NCBI GenBank assembly: GCA_041649295.1 | Contig: JBAZNI010000001.1 | Location: 434,001 to 498,000, forward strand | Length of the DNA stretch: 64,000 nucleotides | Direction of reading: 5' to 3' | Source: JACPLR01 sp041649295 | GTDB taxonomy: Archaea; Nanobdellota; Nanobdellia; Pacearchaeales; GW2011-AR1 | In this document: positions 8,307 to 15,921 of the stretch, piece by piece | How the letters are laid out: every line of letters starts with the position of its first letter | Position numbering within the stretch: the stretch's first letter is position 1 | Program-made: the position numbers and the translations under genes | The notes under the pieces: generated by a model | Told to the model about the DNA's origin: nothing | What the model saw: only the letters and a program-made list of their open reading frames with translations | The model's database searches: none

Positions 8307-8915
8307 ATGGCAGGTGATTTTAAACGAGCTATAGCATATAAGGTAAAGATTGGGGATATTTTTAAGGGCAAGCATGTTTTAGATGGAGAAAGATTTAATT
8401 TTATTGAGTTGGGAGATAAAAATATTTCGAGGGTTAATGTTATTGCAAATGTTGTTGAGAAATATGAATCTGGAGAAAAGCAGTATATAAGTCTTACAGT
8501 TGATGATGCTTCTGGGCAGATAAGAATTAAAATTTTTGGAGAGGATGTGAATAAATTCCGGGGTGTTTCTCAGGGAGACAGCATCCTAATAATTGGGTTT
8601 CTAAGGAAGTACAATGATGAGCTTTATATAACTCCCGAGATTATCAGAAAGCAGGACCCAAGATATTTAATGGTTAGGAAATTGGAATTGGCAAACTCTA
8701 ATATCTCTGAAGCACCTAATAATAAAACCATTGCGCTTTCAGATAAAATAGCTAATAGGATTCGTGAATCTGAACCAAATGGAATTTTAAGTGAAACTCT
8801 TATTCTTGAAATGCACGAAAGTCCTGATTTAATCAACCAAGAAGTTAAAAAAGCTCTTGAACAGGGGATTATCTATGAACCTCGCCCAGGTATTTTAAGG
8901 TGGTTAGGGAGCTGA
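8307..8915 (+). CDS. RPA-like OB-fold single-strand DNA-binding protein
   Basis: The 202-aa protein has an N-terminal OB fold (about residues 15-130) of the RPA32/RPA-associated type, with VNVIANVVEKYE, a SLTVDDASGQIRIKIFG strand pair and IIGFLRKYNDELYITPEII. The C-terminal 50 residues resemble the winged helix at the end of RPA2. It probably binds ssDNA in replication and repair; the neighbour is mcm. The ATG at 8307 follows a GAGGAGA Shine-Dalgarno at 8294-8300, so the upstream TTG at 8292 is rejected. Confidence 0.8.
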   Translation: MAGDFKRAIAYKVKIGDIFKGKHVLDGERFNFIELGDKNISRVNVIANVVEKYESGEKQYISLTVDDASGQIRIKIFGEDVNKFRGVSQGDSILIIGFLRKYNDELYITPEIIRKQDPRYLMVRKLELANSNISEAPNNKTIALSDKIANRIRESEPNGILSETLILEMHESPDLINQEVKKALEQGIIYEPRPGILRWLGS

Positions 8916-8962
8916 ATCTTCTTTACATAAATCTTTATATATCTTAATTTTAATGAAAAACT

Positions 8963-9313
8963 ATGACATCTACATTTGATGAAATTCATGATAGATTAAG
9001 GGATTCTTATTTATTAAAAAGTATTACCGAAGAAATTGCAAAGGTGTTAAGAAAATTTGAAACTGCAAGAGAAGGAGAATCTATAGTAGTTTATGACCAA
9101 GAACAAGATGGGTCTTATAGGTCTGGACATTTTGAGAGATATCCAAGAACATTTTTTTTCTTTAATACCTTGGGTTTATTAGATAATGTCGGCAAACCTT
9201 ATGATTGGGAGAAATATGTTCTGAATAAACGGGCTAGAGAAGTTTATGAACAACTAAAGCGTGAAGGATATTATTCTGAATCTCCTGAACAACCTGAATT
9301 ACATTTTAGTTAA
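8963..9313 (+). CDS. Hypothetical protein, 116 aa
   Basis: No family is recognised. It is mostly helical and charged, with an aromatic cluster (RTFFFF) near residue 83. A TATA-like CTTTATATATC lies about 27-30 nt before the ATG. Its stop overlaps the stop of the convergent ZIP transporter gene in TTAA. Confidence 0.6.
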   Translation: MTSTFDEIHDRLRDSYLLKSITEEIAKVLRKFETAREGESIVVYDQEQDGSYRSGHFERYPRTFFFFNTLGLLDNVGKPYDWEKYVLNKRAREVYEQLKREGYYSESPEQPELHFS

Positions 9314-10062
9314 ATTTCTACCAACAGCAATCCTGCCATAACACATATTCCAAGAATAAAAAGAGCCAGCTGAATTAATGATTTTTTTAATTCAGAGTGT
9401 TTGTGCAGTTCTGGAATTAAATCTGCTGTTGCAATATAAATAAAATTTCCTGCTGCAAATGGAATTACAAATGATGCAATTTGAGACGAATAATTTCCTA
9501 TTAACACTGATAAAATTACTCCGATAATTGAGGTCAAAGCTACCAAAAAATTAAATAATATTGCTTTTGATTTTGAAAATCCTCCGTAAACTAACATGCT
9601 GAAATCTCCTATTTCCTGAGGTATTTCGTGGAATAAAACTGCTATTGTTGTTGCAATTCCTGTTGGTATTGAAATAATATAGCTTGCTCCGATAATTATT
9701 CCATCAAGCAAATTATGAATTCCGTCTCCGAATAAGCTCATGGTGGTTATTGGGTGAGGATGAGAAGGGGTTGTTGGATGGTGGCAGTGGCGCCAGTGAA
9801 TTATTTTTTCAAGAAAAAATGAAAATCCTATTCCAAATAATATAAGTGATGATGACTGCAAAACCGCAATGTTTTTTTCTGCTATTTCTGGTATTAAATG
9901 AAGAAACGCATCTCCTAAAAGTGTTCCTGCAGAAAAAGCAATCATATATGTAAGAATTTTTTCAAGGTTTGATGTTTTTATTGATAGAGTTGTAATTCCT
10001 ATTAGAGAAGCTAAACTGATAATAATTACACTTATTAAAGCGTATATAAAAATTTCCCACAT
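9310..10062 (-). CDS. ZIP family metal transporter
   Basis: The 250-aa integral membrane protein has about eight hydrophobic segments. A His-rich cytoplasmic loop (HWRHCHHPTTPSHPHP) lies between the third and fourth. The two signature metal-site helices are present: GDGIHNLLDGIIIG and FHEIPQEIGDF. It should import Zn2+ or a similar divalent metal across the cytoplasmic membrane. The length matches ZupT-like members. It overlaps its convergent neighbour by 4 nt, and the 10092-10879 genes lie upstream on the same strand with a 29-nt gap. Confidence 0.93.
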   Translation of the reverse strand: MWEIFIYALISVIIISLASLIGITTLSIKTSNLEKILTYMIAFSAGTLLGDAFLHLIPEIAEKNIAVLQSSSLILFGIGFSFFLEKIIHWRHCHHPTTPSHPHPITTMSLFGDGIHNLLDGIIIGASYIISIPTGIATTIAVLFHEIPQEIGDFSMLVYGGFSKSKAILFNFLVALTSIIGVILSVLIGNYSSQIASFVIPFAAGNFIYIATADLIPELHKHSELKKSLIQLALFILGICVMAGLLLVEI

Positions 10063-10091
10063 ATCATAGAATAAAATAGAAATTATTTAAA

Positions 10092-10661
10092 TTATTTCTT
10101 TTTAGAAAATAACTTTTTTAATTTGTTATTTTTAATATATTCCTTATTTATCCAGTATCCTATGAAAATCAAGACGATTAACCCAACTAAAGAAATTATA
10201 AATCTGAACATATTATTTGCATTTGGCCAGTAACTTCCAGCACCATAAATTAAAGTTACAATTCCACCGCCCATTATGCCCGCACCGATTGCTTCAATTG
10301 AAAATAAAAATGCTCCTATTGCTATTAAAATGATTCCAATAGGCACAGTTATTATAAATAAACTCTTTGAGTATTGCGTTTGAGCTTCTGTAAATTCTTG
10401 ATTGCAATAGTATGTTAAATCACACCATCCAGTTGCGGAATTTTCAGGGACTGGTTTTTCATAATACATTGACGGACTCCATTTTCCGCCCGAAGCAGTA
10501 CATTGTTCAGAAGTGTTTATCGGGTAAGTGTAACTTATTCCCATATTACAATAATCTTCATAAATAGGTTTATCCCCGTAAAACGTTTTTATTCCGTAAA
10601 TAGAGACAAAAGATGCCAGAATAATAACTGCAATTCCTATTAAAATATTTTTTATATCCAT
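10092..10661 (-). CDS. Membrane protein with an extracytoplasmic Cys loop, 189 aa
   Basis: I see an N-terminal TM helix (about 5-25), an external loop of about 75 residues with four Cys and a Trp/Tyr-rich core, then three more TM helices and a Lys-rich tail. The Cys residues may form disulfides outside the cell. The family is unknown. It overlaps the end of the upstream 75-aa membrane gene by 10 nt and is probably translated with it. Confidence 0.75.
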   Translation of the reverse strand: MDIKNILIGIAVIILASFVSIYGIKTFYGDKPIYEDYCNMGISYTYPINTSEQCTASGGKWSPSMYYEKPVPENSATGWCDLTYYCNQEFTEAQTQYSKSLFIITVPIGIILIAIGAFLFSIEAIGAGIMGGGIVTLIYGAGSYWPNANNMFRFIISLVGLIVLIFIGYWINKEYIKNNKLKKLFSKKK

Positions 10662-10879
10662 TTTTTTCTTTTATTTTTAGGTTTTTTAATTTTATTAAAT
10701 ATTAAACCAATAAGTGCACCAAGAACAAATCCTCCTAATAATAGATAAGGAGAAGCCATCCATAGATATCCAACTTCTGATGGTGCTGAATAAAAAAGCA
10801 AAGTCCATAAACTAATAAAGATAATATAAATTACGACTAAAATAATTCCAATCAGCCCTCCTTTTAGCCACATCTTCAT
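10652..10879 (-). CDS. Small membrane protein, 75 aa
   Basis: Two TM helices (about 7-30 and 42-63) are followed by a very basic tail (KIKKPKNKRKKW), so the C terminus should be cytoplasmic. No family is recognised. It heads a two-gene operon with the 189-aa membrane protein. Confidence 0.7.
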   Translation of the reverse strand: MKMWLKGGLIGIILVVIYIIFISLWTLLFYSAPSEVGYLWMASPYLLLGGFVLGALIGLIFNKIKKPKNKRKKWI

Positions 10880-10968
10880 ATTATTACCAGCATTTTCTTT
10901 TTTATAAAGCTTATGATATTATGTCTGAACCGAAAAGTTTAAATATCAAGTTACTAATATTTATGTGT

Positions 10969-11307
10969 ATGAAAATTGGTAAGGAAGACTTGCTAAGAAT
11001 AAATAAAGGATTTGGCGGGAATCTTAGAAGTGGCTCCAGCATTGATTATGCCTTTTATATGCTCGGCAATAAGAAGCTGGGTTTTTATAAAAAACTTGCC
11101 TATTTTTGGAGGGCAATTCTTGTAGACCATCCGTTTTCAGATGGAAATAAAAGGACTGCAGCTTTTTTAGCTTATGCTCTTGCAAGTGAAAATAAGAAGA
11201 GGGTTATTGATAGGGAATTATTAATGGAGCATATAGTATCGATTGCAAAACACAACGAAACAAATATACGGAATATAGAATATAGATTAAAGAATATTAT
11301 AATATGA
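10969..11307 (+). CDS. Fic/Doc family protein, probable toxin
   Basis: The 112-aa protein carries the Fic signature HPFSDGNKRT. The catalytic His and the anion-binding GNK/R loop are complete, so AMPylation or Doc-like phosphorylation is plausible. Its small size is like Doc. The ORF is open upstream to 10921, but a TATA-like TTTAAATA (10938-10945) sits about 27 nt before the ATG at 10969, which favours that start (10963 is also possible). It overlaps the next gene by ATGA. Confidence 0.85.
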   Translation: MKIGKEDLLRINKGFGGNLRSGSSIDYAFYMLGNKKLGFYKKLAYFWRAILVDHPFSDGNKRTAAFLAYALASENKKRVIDRELLMEHIVSIAKHNETNIRNIEYRLKNIII

Positions 11308-11513
11308 ATAAAAAACAAATTGAAAAAATATTGAAAGAGAATAAGTATGTTTTTGATAGTTTGGCAGAGTATGATCAAACAAGAGAACTGCCATCTCAAA
11401 GAAAAAGGATAGATATAACTCTTTCAGTTAAAACTATTAATAATCTCAAGAAATTAAAGAAAAAAACCGGAAAGCCCATTTCAAAGATAATTGAAGAAAG
11501 GTTAGATTTTTAA
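11304..11513 (+). CDS. Ribbon-helix-helix protein, probable antitoxin of Fic
   Basis: The C-terminal part of this 69-aa protein has the RHH layout: a strand (RIDITLSV), a helix (TINNLKKLKKKTG), a PIS turn and a second helix (KIIEERL). The N-terminal 30 residues would contact the partner. It is translationally coupled to the fic gene by a 4-nt overlap. The toxin-first order is the reverse of the classic phd-doc layout. No Fic inhibitory (S/T)xxxE(G/N) helix is obvious, so inhibition would have to work another way. Confidence 0.7.
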   Translation: MNKKQIEKILKENKYVFDSLAEYDQTRELPSQRKRIDITLSVKTINNLKKLKKKTGKPISKIIEERLDF

Positions 11514-11535
11514 ACTCCTCAGGTGATAGATTATT

Positions 11536-11949
11536 ATGGAAAGTTATGAGCAGTTATTAGAAGAAGCATATGGGAAGATTAACCCTGCTGGGGAAATCAG
11601 AAAATTTGAAAGATGGGAAGTTCCTGCTGCTAAATCAGAGATAATCGGTGGAAAAACTGTTATCAGCAACTTTTTTCAGATTTGCTCTTATATAAGACGC
11701 GACTGTAATCATGTTGCAAAATTTCTTTCTAAAGAATTAGCAACTCAATGCAAGTTTGAAAATGACCGGCTTATATTAAATAGAAAAATTCAGAATTCCC
11801 AGATAAATGAAAAAATAACATTTTATATACATAAAAATGTAATCTGCGCCGAGTGTAAAAAGCCAGATACAGAATTAATAAAGCAAGGGGGATTTATTTT
11901 TATGCATTGTTTGGCTTGCGGGGCCAAACATTCTTTGGGCAGGAGCTGA
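11536..11949 (+). CDS. Translation initiation factor aIF2 subunit beta
   Basis: This 137-aa protein is part of the aIF2 heterotrimer that delivers Met-tRNAi to the small subunit. It has the N-terminal YEQLLEEAYGKI helix, the central fold with TVISNFFQIC and HVAKFLSKELAT, and the C-terminal zinc ribbon C-x2-C (ICAECKKPDT) and C-x2-C (HCLACGAKH). The length is standard. It opens a translation cluster running to 13023. Confidence 0.95.
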   Translation: MESYEQLLEEAYGKINPAGEIRKFERWEVPAAKSEIIGGKTVISNFFQICSYIRRDCNHVAKFLSKELATQCKFENDRLILNRKIQNSQINEKITFYIHKNVICAECKKPDTELIKQGGFIFMHCLACGAKHSLGRS

Positions 11950-12020
11950 TTATAGATTATAGGAATCTTTAAAAATCACTGAAACTAATATCATTATATT
12001 TAAATTACTAAGGAGGATAA

Positions 12021-12164
12021 ATGGTTGAAGCTTATTGTGTAAAATGCAAAAAAACAGTCACTATGAAAGACGGTAAAGAAACAAAGACAAAAAGAGGCAC
12101 CAGAATGATGAAGGGCAAGTGCCCATTTTGCGGGATAACTGTCTGCAGAATGTTGGGTAAATAG
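12021..12164 (+). CDS. Small zinc-ribbon protein, DUF5679-like, 47 aa
   Basis: The reading frame starts after a strong AGGAGGATAA Shine-Dalgarno. The peptide begins MVEAYCVKCKKTVTMKDG and ends with KCPFCGITVCRM, giving two C-x2-C knuckles at Cys6/9 and Cys34/37 with a basic TKTKRGTR stretch between. This pattern matches the short DUF5679 zinc ribbons of archaea and bacteria, whose function is unknown. It lies between aIF2-beta and aIF1A and may bind RNA or ribosomes, which is inference. Confidence 0.85.
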   Translation: MVEAYCVKCKKTVTMKDGKETKTKRGTRMMKGKCPFCGITVCRMLGK

Positions 12165-12213
12165 GTTTATTATTAATCGAAAGGTTTTTATCCCTTCTTT
12201 TAATTTTTTTAAT

Positions 12214-12531
12214 ATGGTAGAAAGTTCAGAAAACAATAATCCAGGAGAATTTAAATTTCGCATCCGTCTTCCAAGACGGGGGGAAGTTATTGGTTTGATT
12301 GATCAAAGAGTCGGCGGAAGCAGAATGATTGTCAAGTGCAGTGATGGAAAAGAGAGAAATTGCAAGGTTCCTGGAAGATTAAGGAGAGATTTATGGATAC
12401 GAGAGGGGGATTATGTTATTATCCACCCTTGGGAATTTGACGATTCAAAAGGGGATATCTTGTTTAAATTCCGCCCAAGTGATGTTTCTGTTTTGAGAGG
12501 CAAGGGTTTTTTAGATACTTTTCAGAAATAA
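12214..12531 (+). CDS. Translation initiation factor aIF1A
   Basis: The 105-aa protein has an S1-like OB fold. Family features are LPRRGEVIGLIDQRVGGSRM, the CSDGKERNCKVPGRLRRDLWIREGDYV core, and the WEF.D.KGDI segment. It binds the 30S A site during initiation. A normal-length member, it is followed 3 nt later by the KH protein. In many archaea rio1 lies between aIF1A and the KH gene; it is absent here. Confidence 0.96.
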   Translation: MVESSENNNPGEFKFRIRLPRRGEVIGLIDQRVGGSRMIVKCSDGKERNCKVPGRLRRDLWIREGDYVIIHPWEFDDSKGDILFKFRPSDVSVLRGKGFLDTFQK

Positions 12532-12534
12532 ACT

Positions 12535-13023
12535 ATGAAATCTTTATCAATAAAATCTGTACGGAAAATAGCTCAGAATAAGCACGAGCTGGAAGAAAAA
12601 CTTAATGTTAATATTTCTATAATGGGGGGGGTTGTTGAACTTTCTGGAAATGCTGATGATGAACATTTTGCTGTTAAAGTTATACAGGCTTTAGATTTTC
12701 AATTTTTAATTGAAGATGCTTTATTGCTTTTAAGAGAGGATTATATGCTTTGCATTCTTAATATAAAAGATTATACAAATAGGAATGATTTAAATGTTAT
12801 AAGGAGCAGGTTGATAGGAACTAAAGGGAAAACTTTGAAAGTTTTAGAAAGTTTGTGTGATTGCTTTTTTGCTGTTAAAGAAAATAAAGTTGCCATTATT
12901 GGCCCGTGTGGAAAGATGCAAGAAGCTGAACAGGCAATCATATCACTGATTCAAGGAGCTAAGCAGGCAAATGTTTATACTCGTTTAGAGAAGTTGAGAA
13001 AGGCTGAAAGAATGATGAGATAG
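12535..13023 (+). CDS. KH-domain RNA-binding protein, Pno1/Dim2-like
   Basis: The 162-aa protein has two KH modules. The second has the loop RSRLIGTKGKTLKVLE, the GxxG of nucleic-acid contact, and the family signature VAIIGPCGKMQEAEQAI. Archaeal Dim2/Pno1 acts in 16S rRNA 3'-end maturation and is usually next to aIF1A, as here. The end (KLRKAERMMR) is basic and helical. Confidence 0.88.
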   Translation: MKSLSIKSVRKIAQNKHELEEKLNVNISIMGGVVELSGNADDEHFAVKVIQALDFQFLIEDALLLLREDYMLCILNIKDYTNRNDLNVIRSRLIGTKGKTLKVLESLCDCFFAVKENKVAIIGPCGKMQEAEQAIISLIQGAKQANVYTRLEKLRKAERMMR

Positions 13024-13059
13024 TTAGTTTTATAAACACTTTCTACTGAGTTTATATAT

Positions 13060-13357
13060 GCCTCGGTAGCTCAGCAGGTAGAGCGAACGGCTGTAAGACA
13101 AGAAGGTTGAATTAGTGAAAAAATACTTCATAAGTTAGCAGCTTCCGAAAGAAATTCCGGAATGAAAAGCGAGTAAATTCAGGGAAACCCTACATTAAAG
13201 ATGAGGGCAATCCTGAGCCAAGCCAGAAATGGAAGGTGCAGAGACTAGACACTCGCCACCTAAAGCAAAAAGCTATGGTGATGGGATAGTCCTACCCTCT
13301 AAGGAATTAGAGAAGGTTGTAACCGTTAGGTCAGAGGTTCGAGTCCTTTCCGAGGCG
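13060..13357 (+). tRNA. tRNA-Asn(GUU) split by a group I intron
   Basis: The acceptor stem is GCCTCGG (13060-13066) with CCGAGGC (13350-13356), and 13357 is discriminator G. Exon 1 ends ...GAACGGCTGT at 13094 and exon 2 starts TAACCGTT at 13320. Joined, they give stem AACGG/CCGTT and a seven-base loop CTGTTAA with anticodon GUU. Reading GUA (Tyr) straight through would leave only a six-base loop, so Asn is the better call. The T arm is AGAGG-TTCGAGT-CCTTT. The intron separates anticodon bases 35 and 36. Confidence 0.93.
13095..13319 (+). ncRNA. Self-splicing group I intron, 225 nt, no ORF
   Basis: The core is complete. P1: exon GGCTGT (13089-13094) pairs with guide GCAGCT (13138-13143), with the required U.G at the splice site. 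P10: GTTA (13134-13137) pairs with exon 2 TAAC. P2: TTCCG/CGGAA. P3: GCGAGT (13169-13174)/ACTCGC (13251-13256). P4: TCAGG/CCTGA. P5: CCCT/AGGG with GAAA and CAAT joining loops. P6: GCC/GGT with a CCA/TGG extension. P7: GACTA (13243-13247)/TAGTC (13287-13291). P8: CACC/GGTG. P9: CTCTAA/TTAGAG with a GGAA loop. The intron ends in G13319. It has no endonuclease ORF. Confidence 0.95.
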
Positions 13358-13904
13358 TAATCCTAAAAGGTACTACGCCCTAATTTCTGCAAAAGGTTTA
13401 TTAAGATAATATTTTCTAAGGTTCAATGACAATTAAAGGATTACCAAATAGAGAATGGAATGGGGTACTTTATATACCATGTAAAGCAATTCAGCTAACA
13501 GTTTTTAGTGAAACTGATAAAAGAATTTTGAGATTAATCGCACCATATAAGAGGGATAAAGAAAGACTTAAGGAAAAAAGAATTGAAGAATTAATTTCTA
13601 ATCCTGCCCTAGTGGGATATCCTGGAACTACAACCCATAGAATGATGTTAATAGATGAATTAAAAGATAATGATTTTTTGCCGATTTCACATCAATTACT
13701 AGACAGAAACCAAGAATATAAAGTTGATGGTATGGGTTTTGTTGCTGTTAATTTTAATAGAAAGCATGCTATTGGATATGGAAGTAGTGGCGAGTTTGGT
13801 CTTGGAATAAATGAAGAACATTTAGCTCAAGTCTTTTCTGAACTTCCTAAATGGACTTATGAATTTAGATAGTTTGTGCCCCTCACTTTCCCCTTTTAGG
13901 ATTA
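13358..13904. repeat. 13-bp inverted repeat flanking the 148-aa gene
   Basis: TAATCCTAAAAGG directly follows the tRNA-Asn (13358-13370), and its reverse complement CCTTTTAGGATTA is at 13892-13904. Next to the second arm, TTTCCGAGGC (13909-13918) repeats the last ten bases of the tRNA (13347-13356). The two pairs bracket one gene (13426-13872). Confidence 0.7.
13426..13872 (+). CDS. Hypothetical protein, 148 aa
   Basis: No family is recognised. A helical charged segment (residues 25-60) is followed by a mixed region with several glycines (GYGSSGEFGLGINEEHL). There is no TM segment. A TATA-like GGTTTATTAAG lies about 27 nt upstream. The gene is bounded by an inverted repeat and a second copy of the tRNA-Asn 3' end, so it may have arrived with a small element. 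Confidence 0.6.
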   Translation: MTIKGLPNREWNGVLYIPCKAIQLTVFSETDKRILRLIAPYKRDKERLKEKRIEELISNPALVGYPGTTTHRMMLIDELKDNDFLPISHQLLDRNQEYKVDGMGFVAVNFNRKHAIGYGSSGEFGLGINEEHLAQVFSELPKWTYEFR

Positions 13905-13991
13905 AGTTTTTCCGAGGCATTTTATATTCATAGCAAACTTTCTTAAAATGTAAAGTAAATAAATATTTAAAAATGGTGCATTTCTACAAAA

Positions 13992-14273
13992 ATGATGATT
14001 AAAGAAGAAATAGTACCTGCAAGCAAATATGTTAAGATAAATATCGGTAATTCTTTAAGGACTAAAAGGGAAGCTATTGAGGCAAATTTTGGAAGGAGAG
14101 CAATTATTACTTATAGAAATTTAGGTTCAAAAATACTTGAAGGGCCTATTTGTCTCTTTGAAGGTAGAAACGGTAGAACTAGCTCGGCTCGCTTTGGTAT
14201 TGGGTTTAAACCATATCGAAGCATTATTGACTATGAAGACTTAATAGAATTATTGGTACGCCCGAAGGATTGA
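13992..14273 (+). CDS. Hypothetical protein, 93 aa
   Basis: No family is recognised. The protein is basic, with a probable beta-rich centre (RRAIITYRNLGSKILEGPICLFEG). A TATA-like ATATTTAAAAA lies about 25 nt before the ATG. A second ATG follows directly, so the start is uncertain by one codon. Confidence 0.55.
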   Translation: MMIKEEIVPASKYVKINIGNSLRTKREAIEANFGRRAIITYRNLGSKILEGPICLFEGRNGRTSSARFGIGFKPYRSIIDYEDLIELLVRPKD

Positions 14274-14341
14274 TTGCTTTTTTTATTTCTTACTATTTTT
14301 GATAAGATAATAAAAGATTTAAAAATAAGTGGTTAAAGCCC

Positions 14342-14465
14342 TTGCAAGAAATCCAATTACTTTAGTTGTTGGATGAATTGCAACAACTATTTATTTCTAG
14401 AATAATTATAATCAGTGAGCGAATTACCGCTCACTGAGATCTTACTTCCACTAGGAAGATAAGAT
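14342..14465. mobile_element. Hairpin cluster, probable end of an IS200/IS605-type element
   Basis: Three stem-loops occur in a row. The first pairs TTGCAA-gaa-ATCCAA with TTGGAT-gaa-TTGCAA (14342-14383). The second is a perfect 9-bp stem TCAGTGAGC/GCTCACTGA (14412-14437). The third is imperfect and centred on TTCC-ACTA-GGAA (14439-14465). They lie 55-180 nt upstream of a tnpA fragment. IS200/IS605 transposases recognise subterminal hairpins, so these fit an element end. The rest of 14274-14519 holds no gene. Confidence 0.5.
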
Positions 14466-14519
14466 TTCTTTTAACTAAATAAATCTTTGCTTTTGCGTAG
14501 CAAGAGCTGTGGAGAAAAA

Positions 14520-14687
14520 ATGTATCAGCACTACAACACATCAGTAGGAAACAATCTAAAACACATACAAATAACAACAAAGTATAGATATAAAGTTTTG
14601 AATCAGGAAAAACTGCAGGTTCTTTGCAAAGTTGCAATCGAAGAAACATGCAAGAGACATAAGATAAATATTGTAATTTTCTTATAA
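14520..14687 (+). pseudogene. Truncated IS200/IS605 transposase TnpA
   Basis: The 55-residue frame begins MYQHYNTSVGNNLKHIQI, followed by TTKYRYKVL and CKVAIEETCKRHKINIVIF. This is the N-terminal portion of Y1 (HUH) TnpA. In a full enzyme the next residues would carry the PDHVH metal motif and later the catalytic Tyr; both are missing because the frame ends after IVIFL. A Shine-Dalgarno-like GGAG lies 6 nt before the ATG. It is a dead remnant, and no tnpB is nearby. Confidence 0.8.
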
Positions 14688-14719
14688 AACTTTAAATAAC
14701 TTATTAGACTAAAGATATT

Positions 14720-15160
14720 ATGAAAGGAAAGAGGGTGAAAAGTGGCAGAAAGTGCGCTGATAACTTGCATAAAGATTTTGTTAAAATTCTTTTGAAATCT
14801 CCTGTTACAAATATTAAATTTAATAAAAATAGAGTTTCTTTGGATTTTGTTAATCATAGAATTTCAGATAAGATTACGATTAAAAGAGAAGCGCATGTTG
14901 CAGAGTGGAGCAGAAAGAGGAGAGAAATTTTTATAGATAAAAAGTTTGGCGAAGATGAAAAGGAAAAATCATTCAGAGCTTTGTGCATTCATGAAGTAGT
15001 AGAAAGATTTTTAGTTAAAAAATTTGGGCTTAAACTTGATGAAGAAGCCCATATTGTCGCAACACAGAAAGAAAAAGATTATTTAAAAAGTGTAAAAGGA
15101 AACTGGAGAAGCCACGAATTAAAAGTTTTTTGGGACTGGCATAAACTAGGAGAGCGCTGA
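14720..15160 (+). CDS. Hypothetical protein with HExxE...EAH motif, 146 aa
   Basis: The C-terminal half contains IHEVVERFL (H91, E92, E95) and DEEAHIVATQKE (E109, H111, E118). This arrangement of His and acidic residues on two helices resembles a metal-binding zincin-like site, but I cannot name a family. The N-terminal 20 residues are very basic. It overlaps the GNAT gene by one base (TGATG), so the two are cotranslated. Confidence 0.6.
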   Translation: MKGKRVKSGRKCADNLHKDFVKILLKSPVTNIKFNKNRVSLDFVNHRISDKITIKREAHVAEWSRKRREIFIDKKFGEDEKEKSFRALCIHEVVERFLVKKFGLKLDEEAHIVATQKEKDYLKSVKGNWRSHELKVFWDWHKLGER

Positions 15161-15870
15161 TGGAATTTGAAAAAGTAAAAATTAATAAGAACTTCTTTTA
15201 CTGGACATGGAGAGATTTGCCTTTTTTACCTTATGCCTGGTTATATGAAAAAGATTTGAAAAAACTTCCAAAACCATTTATTCTTACAGAAATACATCCA
15301 GATTGCTCTATTGGATTTGAAACAGAAGAAAGAGAGGAATTTACAAATATAATAAAATTACCTAGTAGTTTTGATAATTTAAATTTAGATAATGATTTAA
15401 GAAAAGATTTAAGAAGAGTTGAAAAAAAGAATGCAGATGTGAAATTAGTTTACAATGAAAAAGATGCTTTAGACAAAAGCAAAAAATGGTTTTTAGAGCT
15501 TTGGAAAGAAAATAAAAAAGATTTTGAAAGAAGAATGGAAATCTGGAAAGAAAAATGCTACACTATAAGTGCTTATCTTAATGGTGAGTTAATAGCTGTT
15601 CATATTGGAATGAGAGAAAAAGACACAGTATTTTATCTTGGGTGCTGGTGGGATAGAAAGTACAAATCACTTTCCACACCTATTTTCCTGCTTAAGAAAG
15701 ATATAGAAAAAGCAATAAGCCAGGGAATTAAATATTATGACTTGGAAATTGGAGACCAGCCTTATAAGAAAAAATGGGGAGTTATTGAAAAACCAACAAA
15801 ATACTATGCAGTTCTTACTAAAAAACTTGCAGATTATCTTGGCATAGAAAAGTATGTCGAAATGAGGTAA
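15160..15870 (+). CDS. GNAT-like acyltransferase (FemAB/CelD-type), 236 aa
   Basis: The C-terminal half has the GNAT_6 pattern: SAYLNGELIAVHIGMRE, a conserved aromatic strand (FYLGCWWDRKY), a helix with KKDIEKAISQGIKYYDLEIG, and GDQPYKKKWG. Proteins of this type transfer acyl or aminoacyl groups, often in cell-surface assembly. The substrate cannot be read from sequence. It starts within the stop codon of the preceding gene. Confidence 0.8.
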   Translation: MEFEKVKINKNFFYWTWRDLPFLPYAWLYEKDLKKLPKPFILTEIHPDCSIGFETEEREEFTNIIKLPSSFDNLNLDNDLRKDLRRVEKKNADVKLVYNEKDALDKSKKWFLELWKENKKDFERRMEIWKEKCYTISAYLNGELIAVHIGMREKDTVFYLGCWWDRKYKSLSTPIFLLKKDIEKAISQGIKYYDLEIGDQPYKKKWGVIEKPTKYYAVLTKKLADYLGIEKYVEMR

Positions 15871-15921
15871 ATATATTTTCTATTAAACAAATATTTATTA
15901 ACTAAGAATCTGAGGAATGTT

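Noticed and set aside
13060..13357. tRNA-Tyr(GUA) reading of the second tRNA
   Set aside because: Joining GGCT with GTAACC leaves a six-base loop and breaks group I rules (U before the 5' site, G at the intron end). The Asn reading fits both.
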